Positions 23,461 to 32,268 of a DNA stretch of 64,000 bases are shown piece by piece. The notes beneath the pieces are model-generated. The model was not told the origin of the DNA. It made no database searches and worked only from the letters and a program-made list of their open reading frames with translations. Origin of the DNA: Boudabousia liubingyangii (GTDB lineage: Bacteria > Actinomycetota > Actinomycetes > Actinomycetales > Actinomycetaceae); contig NZ_MQSU01000003.1 of assembly GCF_001907245.1 (NCBI RefSeq), forward strand, positions 1 to 64,000, given 5' to 3'. Every line of letters begins with the position of its first letter. The first letter of the stretch is position 1. The position numbers were made by a program, and so were the translations under genes.

Positions 23461-25950
23461 CTACTTAGCGTCCCGCTCCAGCGAACGCAGACGCAGGGAG
23501 TTCAAAACTACGGCGACGGAAGAGAACGCCATGCAGGCGCCCGCAATCATCGGGTTCATCCAACCCAGCATCGCTAGCGGAATGGCAATCAGGTTATAGC
23601 CAAATGCCCAACCCAGGTTCTGCTTAATATTCCGCAGCGTGGCACGGGAAATACGCACTGCAGCGCCCACAGAGGTCAGGTCCGAACGCACCAGGGTTAC
23701 GTCGGCAGCTTCCATGGCCACGTCAGTACCCGAACCCATGGCCATCCCAAGACCACGGTTACCAGCCTGAGCCAGCGCGCCCGCGTCATTAACACCGTCA
23801 CCAACCATGGCCACCACGCGGCCCTGATCCTGCAGAGCCTTCACCTGCTGCTGCTTATCAGCCGGTAGGACCTGCGCGATAACCCGCTCAATGCCCACCT
23901 GCTTTGCTACCGCGTCGGCCACGGACTGGTTGTCACCGGTCAGCAGGATCGGTTCCATACCCAGTTCCTTGAACTGTTTAATAGCCTGGGCCGAGGACGC
24001 CTTAACCGTATCCGCGACCGCGATAGTACCCAGCGCCTGGGCTTTATTTTCGAGGTTTAAGATCTGTTCTACGTCAACCTGAGAAAGCGGGGTAGTGGCA
24101 CCCGGCTGGGAAGTACCGGCAGAATTGGCATTACCGGCTGACTGGGCTTGAACGCTTGACGTTGCGTTTGCCTGGTTGCCCTGAGTGGCCGCCTGAGCGC
24201 CACCCTCCAGAGCGGAAGACAATACCTTTGCCTCATAGCCGGCCTTAATGACCGTATCCTGCAAAACCTGCGGATCTAGGTCTGCCGGAGCATGAACCTC
24301 AGCAGAGTTAGTTGCTAGGTTGACTACCGCGCTGACGCCCGGCAGCTTACCCAGTTTCTTTTCCACGCGACCCACACAGGAAGCGCAAGTCATACCCTGC
24401 ACGTCCAGTTTTACCAACTGGGTAGCGGGCTTAAAGTCCACAGCGTCAACCTCGTCACCAGCTTTATCGGTGGCATCGTCCGCCTCAGTGTTAACCGAAG
24501 CGGCAGTACCCGCAGTCAAGCCAAGGTCCGCTAAGTTAGCGGAAGCTACCGCCACCAAAGTGGCATCCACGGCCTCGGCCGGAGTCAACTGAGAAGCCGG
24601 CACGCCCGTCAAAGTGGCAATCCACTCCGGGCGACCCGCAAAGAAAGCGCGACCCGAATCCGAAACCGTAAACACGCCCCGACCCGGCAGGTTCACAAAA
24701 TCAGCAACCTGGCCAAAATCAGCGGGCACAGACGAAGACTGCGAAATCGCCTTCGCAATCGGGTGCTCAGACGGGCCCTCAGCAAAAGCCGCCGCTGCCA
24801 ACAACTCAGCCTCAGAAACCTGAGCCAAAGGGTAAGCCTGACGGACCGACATCTCACCGGAAGTCACCGTGCCCGTCTTATCCAAAACGATCGTATCCAG
24901 ATTATGGGCAGCCTCCAGCACCTCCGGGCCGCGCAACAAAATACCCAACTGGGCGGCACGACCAGAACCCACCAACAGGGCCATCGGGGTAGCCAAACCC
25001 AGCGCACACGGGCAAGCAATCACCAGCACCGAAACCGCCGCAGTGAAAGCGCCCTGAACGCTAGAACCAAAGACCAGCCACAGGATCAGCGTCAACAGGG
25101 ACAACCCCATAACGACCGGCACAAAAACGCCCGCCACCTTATCGGCCAGACGCTGCACCGGAGCCTTACCAGCCTGAGCCTGCTCAACCATGCGGCCAAT
25201 CTGAGCCAAAGTAGTCTCAGAACCAACCCGGGTAGCCTCCACCCGCAAAACGCCAGAAGTATTCAAAGTCGCGCCGGTAACCTGATCGCCCTGAGCGACC
25301 TCGACCGGGACGGACTCGCCAGTAAGCAGGGAAGCGTCAATCGCAGAAGTACCACGCACAATCACGCCATCGGTGGCGACCTTCTCACCCGGGCGGACCA
25401 CAAAAACGTCACCCACCTGCAGTTCAGAAGCCGGAATCACGCGCTCAGACTCACGCCCGGAAGCATCCACCTCCAGCAGGGTCGCGGTCTTCGCCCCCAA
25501 ATCCAGCAGGGCCCGCAAAGCGCCCGCCGCCTGGCGACGAGCCCGACCCTCCGCATAGCGACCAGCCAGCAAGAAAGCGACCACCATCGTGGCGCCCTCG
25601 AAATAAATATGGGCGTGAGCATCCGTATTATGACGCGGGAAGAAGGACATGGACATACGCATGCCCAGCTGGCCCGCACCGCCAAAGAACAGGGCCCAGA
25701 AAGACCAAAGCGTGGCCGCTAAAACACCCAAAGAAACCAGCGTATCCATGGTGAATGCCCCATGGCGCAGGTTCTTAAAAGCCGGCTTATGGAAAGGCCA
25801 AGCACACCATGTCACCACCGGTAGGGCCAGTGCGGCCACCACCCACTGCCAGCCCCAGAACTGCCAAGCGGGGATCATTGACAGCAACATGACCGGAATG
25901 CCCAATACTAGGGAGACGATCAAACGCGGCTTTAAAGACTGTTCATGCAT
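23461..25950 (-). CDS. copA: Copper-exporting P1B-type ATPase with its HMA domain inside the ATP-binding domain
   Basis: Cu+ exporter of the cytoplasmic membrane. Present are the metal-site motif CPC (313-315), phosphorylated D357 in DKTGT, H396 in SEHP, and D673 in the TGDN hinge, with eight membrane helices. The ATG at 25950 after GGTGG is preferred over a TTG two codons earlier (829 residues). The usual N-terminal metal-binding domain is absent. Instead a complete HMA domain (about 509-576, GMTCASC with C522 and C525) lies in an insert of about 170 residues, roughly 471-639, between the N-domain strand LVAVAS and GTIAVAD. Acidic and Gln/Ser/Asn-rich linkers flank it. CopZ is encoded just upstream on the same strand. 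Confidence 0.94.
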   Translation of the reverse strand: MHEQSLKPRLIVSLVLGIPVMLLSMIPAWQFWGWQWVVAALALPVVTWCAWPFHKPAFKNLRHGAFTMDTLVSLGVLAATLWSFWALFFGGAGQLGMRMSMSFFPRHNTDAHAHIYFEGATMVVAFLLAGRYAEGRARRQAAGALRALLDLGAKTATLLEVDASGRESERVIPASELQVGDVFVVRPGEKVATDGVIVRGTSAIDASLLTGESVPVEVAQGDQVTGATLNTSGVLRVEATRVGSETTLAQIGRMVEQAQAGKAPVQRLADKVAGVFVPVVMGLSLLTLILWLVFGSSVQGAFTAAVSVLVIACPCALGLATPMALLVGSGRAAQLGILLRGPEVLEAAHNLDTIVLDKTGTVTSGEMSVRQAYPLAQVSEAELLAAAAFAEGPSEHPIAKAISQSSSVPADFGQVADFVNLPGRGVFTVSDSGRAFFAGRPEWIATLTGVPASQLTPAEAVDATLVAVASANLADLGLTAGTAASVNTEADDATDKAGDEVDAVDFKPATQLVKLDVQGMTCASCVGRVEKKLGKLPGVSAVVNLATNSAEVHAPADLDPQVLQDTVIKAGYEAKVLSSALEGGAQAATQGNQANATSSVQAQSAGNANSAGTSQPGATTPLSQVDVEQILNLENKAQALGTIAVADTVKASSAQAIKQFKELGMEPILLTGDNQSVADAVAKQVGIERVIAQVLPADKQQQVKALQDQGRVVAMVGDGVNDAGALAQAGNRGLGMAMGSGTDVAMEAADVTLVRSDLTSVGAAVRISRATLRNIKQNLGWAFGYNLIAIPLAMLGWMNPMIAGACMAFSSVAVVLNSLRLRSLERDAK

Positions 25951-25970
25951 TAGCAACCACCAAAAAACTC

Positions 25971-26028
25971 AAAAAATACGCCCGACTCACTCAGGTCAGC
26001 ACTGGCCTTCCCAAGCAAAGTCGGGCAA
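25971..26028 (-). terminator. Terminator or attenuator between copZ and copA
   Basis: On the minus strand GCCCGACT (26028-26021) pairs with AGTCGGGC (25989-25982), followed by a run of six T (25976-25971) and another T-run. The 31-base loop holds a smaller imperfect hairpin. It should reduce read-through from copZ into copA, giving more chaperone than pump. Confidence 0.65.
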
Positions 26029-26110
26029 AAAGAATAACTAACCCCGGACTACGTAACTATCCCGGGAAACTTAAACTCTTCCCAGAAACGGGGTAAACGC
26101 GAACTGAAGC

Positions 26111-26353
26111 TCAGGCGTCGCGACGAATCGCGGCTACCTCGTAACCAGCTTCATCAACCGCAGCCTTCAACAGGTCATCGGAAACGGGCTCCGTGACCAC
26201 GACAGTCACAAGTGAAGGGGTTTCCTTACGAAGAATGACATCAACATTGGCAACGCCCGGAATTTCAGCCAGTTCTTCACGTACGTGAGCCACGCAGTGA
26301 GAGCAGGTCATGCCAGTAACATCTAGTTCCACGGTGCGATCGAAATCGGCCAT
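26111..26353 (-). CDS. copZ: Copper chaperone (CopZ type, single HMA domain)
   Basis: Small cytosolic metallochaperone that hands Cu+ to CopA. The 80-residue protein is one HMA domain with the metal site GMTCSHC and the closing motif AVDEAGYEV. The ATG at 26353 is chosen because GGGGAG lies eight bases before it; a TTG upstream overlaps that ribosome site. It is first in the copZ-copA transcription unit. The site histidine (CSHC) differs from the CASC of the CopA insert, a common chaperone/pump difference. Confidence 0.92.
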   Translation of the reverse strand: MADFDRTVELDVTGMTCSHCVAHVREELAEIPGVANVDVILRKETPSLVTVVVTEPVSDDLLKAAVDEAGYEVAAIRRDA

Positions 26354-26445
26354 TTTAATACTCCCCAAAAATCAGTTCCCGCTCCCATTTGAGAGCCGGA
26401 TAAAACAACTCGTTTTTTAGATTAACGCGCGCATGGAACAGAAAA

Positions 26446-26461
26446 TAGGGGTTTCACCCTA
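26446..26461. promoter_or_regulatory. Inverted repeat upstream of copZ, possible copper operator
   Basis: TAGGG and CCCTA flank six bases (26446-26461), about 95 bases before the copZ start, followed by AGGGG. The G/C-tract layout resembles CsoR-type operators, but no csoR gene is in the window. Confidence 0.25.
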
Positions 26462-26634
26462 GGGGAAAGCTGGAATGTAATCTAACCAACACCTAAAGAA
26501 AAATGACTACCCGCGTTAGAATAAAAACCTAAAGCTAAATCAAAACTAAACCCAAACCAGTAAATCCTAGGATTCAACGACGAATCCCACGCGGCCCACG
26601 AAAACGAGCATGATAACCCGGCAGGAGGTGACAA

Positions 26635-28197
26635 GTGGCCAGAGAAATCAAAGAAACCCGCGACATTGGCTGGACCCCCTGGCCCAAACAGAGCCTCTCT
26701 GAACGCACCTTCCGCTCCGTCACCAGCCGCCTAGCGCGACTACCGGAATACCAAGAAAAAGCCAAGAGCTTGCCACCCATCCTAGGGATCGGGGCGCGAC
26801 TAGGTGCCTCCGTCGCCGAATCCACCGTCTCCGTGATCCCCATCCTGCCCAAGAGCTGGTCCGAAGCCATTGGCACCCGCGCTGACGAACGCTGGGCCGA
26901 AGGCATCGAAGACATGCAAGAGTTCTTCTTTGACCGACCCTGGCTCTACGAAACCGTGGTCCACAGTATTTCCCGCGCCGCCGGCCTAGGGGCCTGGACC
27001 GTCAAAGAAATCATTAACCTGCTGGAAGGTAACATCACCAACCGGCAAAAACGCCAGCGCCTCCAAGAGATCAAAGAAGCCGTCCCCAGCACCGGGTACC
27101 GCAGTTTCATGAAGGCCTACCTGCTGGTCGCCACCGCCCTTGGTTATTTCCGAGGGGGCAAAGTAGAAGTCCGCAAAATCTGCGTAGACGGGGAGTTCCT
27201 GCCCGTAAAGTTCGTTCCCCCGTTCGTGCGTACTAATACCTTCGATGACCCCCGCAAGGACGGACTGTGGGCAGACACCAACAATCCTGAGCATCCCCTA
27301 GGGAAAATGGGGGAGCCTAAGAACCCGATCCTCCTTGAAGGCCGGGTCCCTTCCCCCATGCCGGTGAACTTTGAAATGCGCCGCCTAGACCCGCCCCAAA
27401 CCCTGGCAGACGGGATCGCCGATATTGACGACCTCTACTGGTCTTCCGGCGCCGGTATGGTTGTTAAGGTTGTCAAAGTTGGCGAGGGGGCCCGCCGCCG
27501 CTGGATCGTGATCGTGCCCGGCACTGACCACATGGCTCCTATCACCATGGCTAACCCGGCCGATACCGAATCTAACGTCCGGGAAATGTTGGGCCTGCGT
27601 TCAGCCGCCCGCGCCGGCGTCGAACACGCCATGATCAAAGCCTTCAACGAGGCCGGCATCCGCCCCGAAGAACGCCAAGCTGAACGCGTCCTAATGATTG
27701 GCCACTCCCAAGGTGGCGTCACCGCGCACGCCATGGCCGCCGACCCGAGCTGTGCCATCAACGTCACCCACGTCTTAACCATCGGTTCGCCCTCGCGCTC
27801 CATAAAGCTCCCCGAGGATGTTTGGAACGTCAGCCTTGAGCACACCCAAGACATGATCCCCTGGATGGACGGGGTCCCCACCGAGTTCATTGACGACCGC
27901 ATTCGCGTCATCCGTGAATTGGAAAAACCCCAGTCGAATCCGCTCTACTATGCGCACTCCACCGGTACCTACCTAGAAACCGTGAAAATCCTTGAGGCTC
28001 GCACGCGCCAAAAAATCACCGACGCGGCGCGCGGGGGACAGCCCCTAGACCGGACCGGTCGCGCGGTCCTAGAACTCATGACCATGCTGCCCGAACCGGA
28101 AGAGCCCGTTACAACCATCCTTTACGAGGTTGCCCAGCACGTCCTCCCCAAAAAGAACCTACCCGCCATCTCCCCGAAAAAAGGTCTAAGAAAATGA
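26635..28197 (+). CDS. Alpha/beta hydrolase (lipase-like), conserved actinobacterial type
   Basis: A 520-residue protein of unknown substrate. The N-terminal 150 residues are helical with hydrophobic stretches (PPILGIGARLGASVAESTV; VVHSISRAAGLGAWTVKEII) that may contact membrane. The hydrolase core has the strand RWIVIVPGTDHM and nucleophile S358 in IGHSQGG; VLTIGSPSR follows as in lipases. The GTG start is supported by AGGAGGTG six bases before it. It overlaps the next gene by four bases (ATGA), which in turn overlaps the third by four, giving a tight three-gene operon. Confidence 0.75.
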   Translation: MAREIKETRDIGWTPWPKQSLSERTFRSVTSRLARLPEYQEKAKSLPPILGIGARLGASVAESTVSVIPILPKSWSEAIGTRADERWAEGIEDMQEFFFDRPWLYETVVHSISRAAGLGAWTVKEIINLLEGNITNRQKRQRLQEIKEAVPSTGYRSFMKAYLLVATALGYFRGGKVEVRKICVDGEFLPVKFVPPFVRTNTFDDPRKDGLWADTNNPEHPLGKMGEPKNPILLEGRVPSPMPVNFEMRRLDPPQTLADGIADIDDLYWSSGAGMVVKVVKVGEGARRRWIVIVPGTDHMAPITMANPADTESNVREMLGLRSAARAGVEHAMIKAFNEAGIRPEERQAERVLMIGHSQGGVTAHAMAADPSCAINVTHVLTIGSPSRSIKLPEDVWNVSLEHTQDMIPWMDGVPTEFIDDRIRVIRELEKPQSNPLYYAHSTGTYLETVKILEARTRQKITDAARGGQPLDRTGRAVLELMTMLPEPEEPVTTILYEVAQHVLPKKNLPAISPKKGLRK

Positions 28198-28679
28198 AAC
28201 CCTATAACTCACGCTTTCACGGAAAACCCAGTGACGGGCCGGGATGGAAAAACCCTCTAGTCTGGGGTGCCGCAGCCTTGGGGGCCGCGGCCTCGGCGGC
28301 GGTCTTCCGCCTAAACTCACGCACCCAAAGTGACGCCAAAAATAAGCTGGAACAAAAAATCATGGGCCTACCCGGGGTCGTGGACGTAGCCGTCCTAACC
28401 CGCCGCACCATGACCACCTACCGGATCCAAGCCCAGGTCCAAACTGACCTAGACCCGCAGGATCCTAACTTGAAAGCACTGGCCGAGCAGGTCCTGAAAA
28501 CCGTCTGGGATCAGGCCCAAACCGGCCCGGCCGCCATTGACCTGCAGGTCCGTTCCAATGATCCGCAAGCCCCGCTGGTGACCAGTAAAGACCTAGATTT
28601 TGAAGCCGAGATCGCCTACCCCCATGAGGTCTTTGACCGTCTAGGGGCCCCGGCCTGTGACCCTGACTGGCGCCCATGA
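28194..28679 (+). CDS. Small single-span membrane protein of unknown function
   Basis: A 161-residue protein with one membrane helix near the N terminus (about 17-37, rich in Ala) followed by a domain with an alternating strand/helix pattern: GLPGVVDVAVLTRRTMTTYR and a helix ending QVLKTVWDQA. That strand-rich region recalls the small alpha/beta fold of AmaP- or Asp23-like proteins encoded at 31-34 kb, but the similarity is only by pattern. Four-base overlaps on both sides couple it to the hydrolase and to the next secreted protein. Confidence 0.65.
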   Translation: MKPYNSRFHGKPSDGPGWKNPLVWGAAALGAAASAAVFRLNSRTQSDAKNKLEQKIMGLPGVVDVAVLTRRTMTTYRIQAQVQTDLDPQDPNLKALAEQVLKTVWDQAQTGPAAIDLQVRSNDPQAPLVTSKDLDFEAEIAYPHEVFDRLGAPACDPDWRP

Positions 28680-30406
28680 GCATGCCGCCACCGGCGGACC
28701 CCAAGTTTTACCGCGGGTCCTACGAAAATCCCATCGAGGTCTATCTGCGTCGACGTCGACACCATCGAAACCTACGCCGCGCAGCCCTAGGGGTGGCTTT
28801 AGTGGCCGCGCTAATCCTAGGGAACCAAAACCTGTGGCCTGACCTAAGTAGCCTGGTTGGGGCGGGACAACTACCCCCAATGCCCAGCAGCTCCAAGAAT
28901 GTGGGCGGCCGAACCATGGGAACCCCGGGAGCGACCTCGGATGGAGAAATCCTAGTACCCGCCCATGTTGACGCCCGGCAAGCCCAAGAGATCGCCCAGC
29001 GTATCGAACAGTACGCCACGCCCATCCAGACGCTGCTTACGAATGCGGGAGAATGCCCCGAAGCTCCGGTTACGCAACCGCAAGACCTTGACTCCTTTAT
29101 TAACACCTGGAATGACTCACGCCGGCTGGTGGGGCTTAAGCCCATCACCGCCCTAGCGGCAAATCACCCCGCGTGGAAAGACCTGAGTGAAGGCGGAATT
29201 TCCCTAGCGCGCTCTTTGAAGATCAGCCACGGCCTAGTGCCCGCCAAGGATTTCAAGTGTCGGACTGTGGGTGGTGCCAAAGCCACCTACCGGGCTGATA
29301 TCAACTACCGGCTACTAGCGGGCAGTAGCAATGTCATGCCCCTGGTGAACCAAAAGAGCCGCGAGAACCTGCCCCGCGTCAGCTACGAACTAATCAACTT
29401 CCTTGATGATGACGGGAAGAATAATGAGAATGTCGGACACCGGATCGACATGCTGGACCCGACCCTAGATAAGACTGCTGTTTCGGTGCTGGCACTGCTA
29501 AATACGGGCGAGGTTGAGCAGGTTTCCAAGATTAGCGGCTACCAGTTCCCCAAAGACAACCTGGGCTATGGGTTCGTGATTTCTTCTAGCGTGAATGCGC
29601 TGACGCAGGTCCGCGAAACCGATGATCAACAACTCTCTGAGGCGGCCCGCGCGGCCTACCCGGGGGAAACGCACCAGTTTGAGAACCTCAGGTCCGCTCC
29701 GCCGCAGATCGCCTGGCCGGCTGCGGGGTATGTGCCCGCCAAACTGATGCCGGGAGCTTTAGACGTCCCGGGATTTGAGCGGACTGATCCGGGCCGCTGG
29801 TCCCTGTCCGTACGCGATCAAAATCCCAGCCTGTTTGTGGACGCGAAGGTGGAGGTCTGGGAAGAAAACACCTTCAACGGTGAGGCGCATAAGCTTCCAC
29901 TGCAGTCTGAAACCCCGGTTAACCCGCTGGCTGCCAATCGTTTTGGCTACCCGACAATCACCTTTAAACCCTTGCCGCTTGACCACCCCGGCTTTACTAA
30001 GCTGCCCGTGGATACGGTAAAGGTATTCCGAGTTCGCGTGACCACCAAGGATGGGCACAGCTGGCAGTATCCGGTAAAGACGTTCTCGCGCCTAGAAACT
30101 TTCCAGGCCCCGAAGTTAGAACTGCCCGAGGTGATTGCGGAAATGTCAGAGGCTGAGCATCAACAGTTACCGTTTAAGCTGACGGGGACGGCCGGTACTG
30201 ATTTTGGTTTGGAGCTTTCCCGGGCGGGAACCAGTGCTTTCTATCCGCTGTTCCATGGCGCATGGGACGGTCGCATGATGGGTACCGAGTTGGAGGAAGA
30301 AATTAGTCTTACTGGGGTGGCTTTGCGTCCGGGGGACCGGGTGCGCATGTGGGCCCGAAACGATCAGGGTGAGTCTGCGGTGATTGCCGTGGTAAAGGGT
30401 AAGTAG
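28676..30406 (+). CDS. Membrane-anchored extracytoplasmic protein of unknown function
   Basis: A 576-residue protein with an Arg/His-rich cytosolic start (RRRRHHR), one membrane helix (about 34-55) and a large external part. Residues 110-250 contain a compact domain beginning ARQAQEIAQRIEQYATPIQTLL, with two cysteines (GECPE, FKCR) that could form a disulfide. Residues 400-575 look like beta-sandwich repeats. I recognise no catalytic motif and no sorting signal. It is the third gene of the operon led by the hydrolase at 26635, which suggests a shared envelope role. Confidence 0.7.
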   Translation: MSMPPPADPKFYRGSYENPIEVYLRRRRHHRNLRRAALGVALVAALILGNQNLWPDLSSLVGAGQLPPMPSSSKNVGGRTMGTPGATSDGEILVPAHVDARQAQEIAQRIEQYATPIQTLLTNAGECPEAPVTQPQDLDSFINTWNDSRRLVGLKPITALAANHPAWKDLSEGGISLARSLKISHGLVPAKDFKCRTVGGAKATYRADINYRLLAGSSNVMPLVNQKSRENLPRVSYELINFLDDDGKNNENVGHRIDMLDPTLDKTAVSVLALLNTGEVEQVSKISGYQFPKDNLGYGFVISSSVNALTQVRETDDQQLSEAARAAYPGETHQFENLRSAPPQIAWPAAGYVPAKLMPGALDVPGFERTDPGRWSLSVRDQNPSLFVDAKVEVWEENTFNGEAHKLPLQSETPVNPLAANRFGYPTITFKPLPLDHPGFTKLPVDTVKVFRVRVTTKDGHSWQYPVKTFSRLETFQAPKLELPEVIAEMSEAEHQQLPFKLTGTAGTDFGLELSRAGTSAFYPLFHGAWDGRMMGTELEEEISLTGVALRPGDRVRMWARNDQGESAVIAVVKGK

Positions 30407-30503
30407 GCGCAGGTTTTTGGCTTGAAAGCTTAGGCTTGCGGCTACTGTGAAGATGAGCTGGCCTTAGTTCGTAGGACCTACTTTTCTGTGTTATGGTTTT
30501 GTT

Positions 30504-31409
30504 ATGACTGTGAGTGAGACCGCAAAAAGTTTCTTTGAGAACGACCCTGCCGCTGCCAAAATCCCGGAGCTAACACTTGCTACGGGCGCCAAAATCCCCC
30601 AGTTTGGTTATGGCACCTACAAGGTCCCGCCAGAGCAGGCCACCGACCTGGTTCGTTCTGCCCTGCAGCTTGGCTACCGTCATATTGACACTGCCCAGAT
30701 GTACCACAATGAGGCACAGGTAGCTGCCGCCCTACATGAAGCCATGGATGCGGGCGTAAAACGGGCGGACCTATTCGTCACCACCAAGCTCAATAACGAC
30801 TTCCATGAGCCCGAGGACGCGCACCGCGCCTTCGATAAGTCCCTAGACGACATGGGCTTGGATTACGTGGATCTGTTCTTGATTCACTGGCCGGTTCCTA
30901 AGTTGTATGACGGTCGCTATGACCGGACTTGGCAGGCCATGGTGGAGATTTTCAAGAGCGGCCGCGCGAAAGCGATTGGCGTTTCTAACTTTGAGGCTCA
31001 CCATCTTGAACGCATTATTGACGCCACCGATTTTGTCCCGCACGTGAACCAGATTCAGGTACACCCGTATTTCCGTGAGGATGCCCTGCGTGAGTACTGC
31101 CGAAAGCTGGGAATTGTGGTGGAAGCCTGGGCGCCACTTTCCCGGGGCGATATTGTCAGTGATGAACTGGTCGTGGCGCAGGCTGAACGACTAGAACGTA
31201 CGCCCGCACAGGTCGTCTTGCGGTGGGCGCTAGAGCGTGGTGATGTCATCTTCCCGAAGACCACCAGCCCGCAGCGGATGCAGGAAAACCTGCAGATTTT
31301 CGACTTCGAATTGGATCAGGCTGCGGTTGACGCTTTGAATAGCTTGGACAAGGGCGAAGAGGGCCGGACCGGTTCGCATCCTGACGAAGCGAATTTCCTT
31401 GGCCGCTAG
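30504..31409 (+). CDS. Aldo/keto reductase
   Basis: NADPH-dependent carbonyl reductase of the AKR superfamily, 301 residues, slightly longer than the related 2,5-diketo-gluconate reductases. The TIM-barrel signatures are in order: GYRHIDTAQMYHNEAQV with catalytic D and Y, LFVTTKLNN with the lysine, YVDLFLIHWPVP with the histidine, IGVSNFEAHHLERI, and the C-terminal coenzyme site VIFPKTTSPQRMQEN. The first 30 residues before the barrel are extra. It is monocistronic by spacing. Physiological substrate cannot be told from sequence. Confidence 0.92.
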   Translation: MTVSETAKSFFENDPAAAKIPELTLATGAKIPQFGYGTYKVPPEQATDLVRSALQLGYRHIDTAQMYHNEAQVAAALHEAMDAGVKRADLFVTTKLNNDFHEPEDAHRAFDKSLDDMGLDYVDLFLIHWPVPKLYDGRYDRTWQAMVEIFKSGRAKAIGVSNFEAHHLERIIDATDFVPHVNQIQVHPYFREDALREYCRKLGIVVEAWAPLSRGDIVSDELVVAQAERLERTPAQVVLRWALERGDVIFPKTTSPQRMQENLQIFDFELDQAAVDALNSLDKGEEGRTGSHPDEANFLGR

Positions 31410-31481
31410 CGAAATCACCCCTAATAGACCTTTAGTCCCGTCCGCAAAAACTGTATAACAAAAGCGAAGGAGGCCACACTA

Positions 31482-32072
31482 ATGGCAACCACCAAGAAAA
31501 CTGCTGCTAACCCAGTAAAAACCACCCCCGCCCCCACCCCGGCGGAACTCGTTAAGGAGAACAACATGGCAGAACCCAAGAACCGACCCGAACCCGTAAA
31601 GGCTGTTGCGGTCAAGGACGCTCCCGCGGATGCAAACAACCGTGGCACCACCACCATCGCTGATCAGGTAGTTGCTAAGGTTGCTGGCCTAGCAATGGCT
31701 GAAGTTGACGGCGTTTACGCTGTTGGTGGCGGTTTCTCTCGCGCACTGGGCGCTGCCCGTGAAGCCTTCGGTGCTTCCCGCAACGTTACCCAGGGTGTTT
31801 CCGTTGAGGTCGGCCAGAAGCAGGCCGCTATCGACCTAACCCTAATCGTCGAATACCCCTACCCGATTCACGAGGTTGCCGAAGCTGTTCGCCGTTCCGT
31901 CCTCACCAACGTGGAAAACATGGTGGGCCTAGAGGTCGTTGAGGTCAACATTGACGTCACCGACGTTCACGTCCCCGGCGTTGACAAGGAAGAAGAAAAG
32001 AAGGCTGCCGAAGCTCCCGCACCGGCCCCCAAGCCTGAAGAAAAGAAGACTGAGGAGCCTCGAGTCAAGTGA
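31482..32072 (+). CDS. Asp23/Gls24 family envelope stress protein
   Basis: Soluble protein thought to sit under the membrane and respond to cell-envelope stress, recruited by AmaP. The Asp23 domain spans about 55-160: IADQVVAKVAGLAMAEVDGVYAVGGG, then VEVGQKQAAIDLTLIVEYPYPIHEVAE and VVEVNIDVTDVHV. The flanks are low-complexity (Lys/Ala/Pro/Thr; Glu/Lys/Pro). Two in-frame starts each have a ribosome site: 31482 (AAGGAGG) and 31566 (AAGGAGAAC), so two N-terminal forms are possible. First gene of a five-gene operon ending at 33892. Confidence 0.92.
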   Translation: MATTKKTAANPVKTTPAPTPAELVKENNMAEPKNRPEPVKAVAVKDAPADANNRGTTTIADQVVAKVAGLAMAEVDGVYAVGGGFSRALGAAREAFGASRNVTQGVSVEVGQKQAAIDLTLIVEYPYPIHEVAEAVRRSVLTNVENMVGLEVVEVNIDVTDVHVPGVDKEEEKKAAEAPAPAPKPEEKKTEEPRVK

Positions 32073-32263
32073 GAAAGTCTACGGAACTAGCGATTTTAGG
32101 CGCCATCATCGGCGTGGTCATTGTGGTCTTCCACTGGTGGTCACTGCTGATTGGTTTGTTTGCTGCGATCGGTTACCTAGCTGGACGCCACCTAGAAGGC
32201 ACCCTTGATTTCAAGGCTGCCTGGCGCGCACTAACCGGTAACGTACAGACCACGTCATTCTGA
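32069..32263 (+). CDS. DUF2273-like small membrane protein
   Basis: A 64-residue protein with two adjacent membrane helices (ILGAIIGVVIVVFHWW; LIGLFAAIGYLAGRHL) and a polar tail. DUF2273 proteins of this layout typically accompany Asp23/AmaP genes, which fits this position. GTG start overlapping the Asp23 gene by four bases. Confidence 0.8.
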   Translation: MRKSTELAILGAIIGVVIVVFHWWSLLIGLFAAIGYLAGRHLEGTLDFKAAWRALTGNVQTTSF

Positions 32264-32268
32264 TAAAG

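Noticed and set aside
24763-25722. Long open frame antisense to copA (319 codons)
   Set aside because: It lies wholly opposite the well-supported CopA gene, is Arg/Gln/His-rich as expected for an antisense shadow of GC-rich DNA, and shows no family motif.
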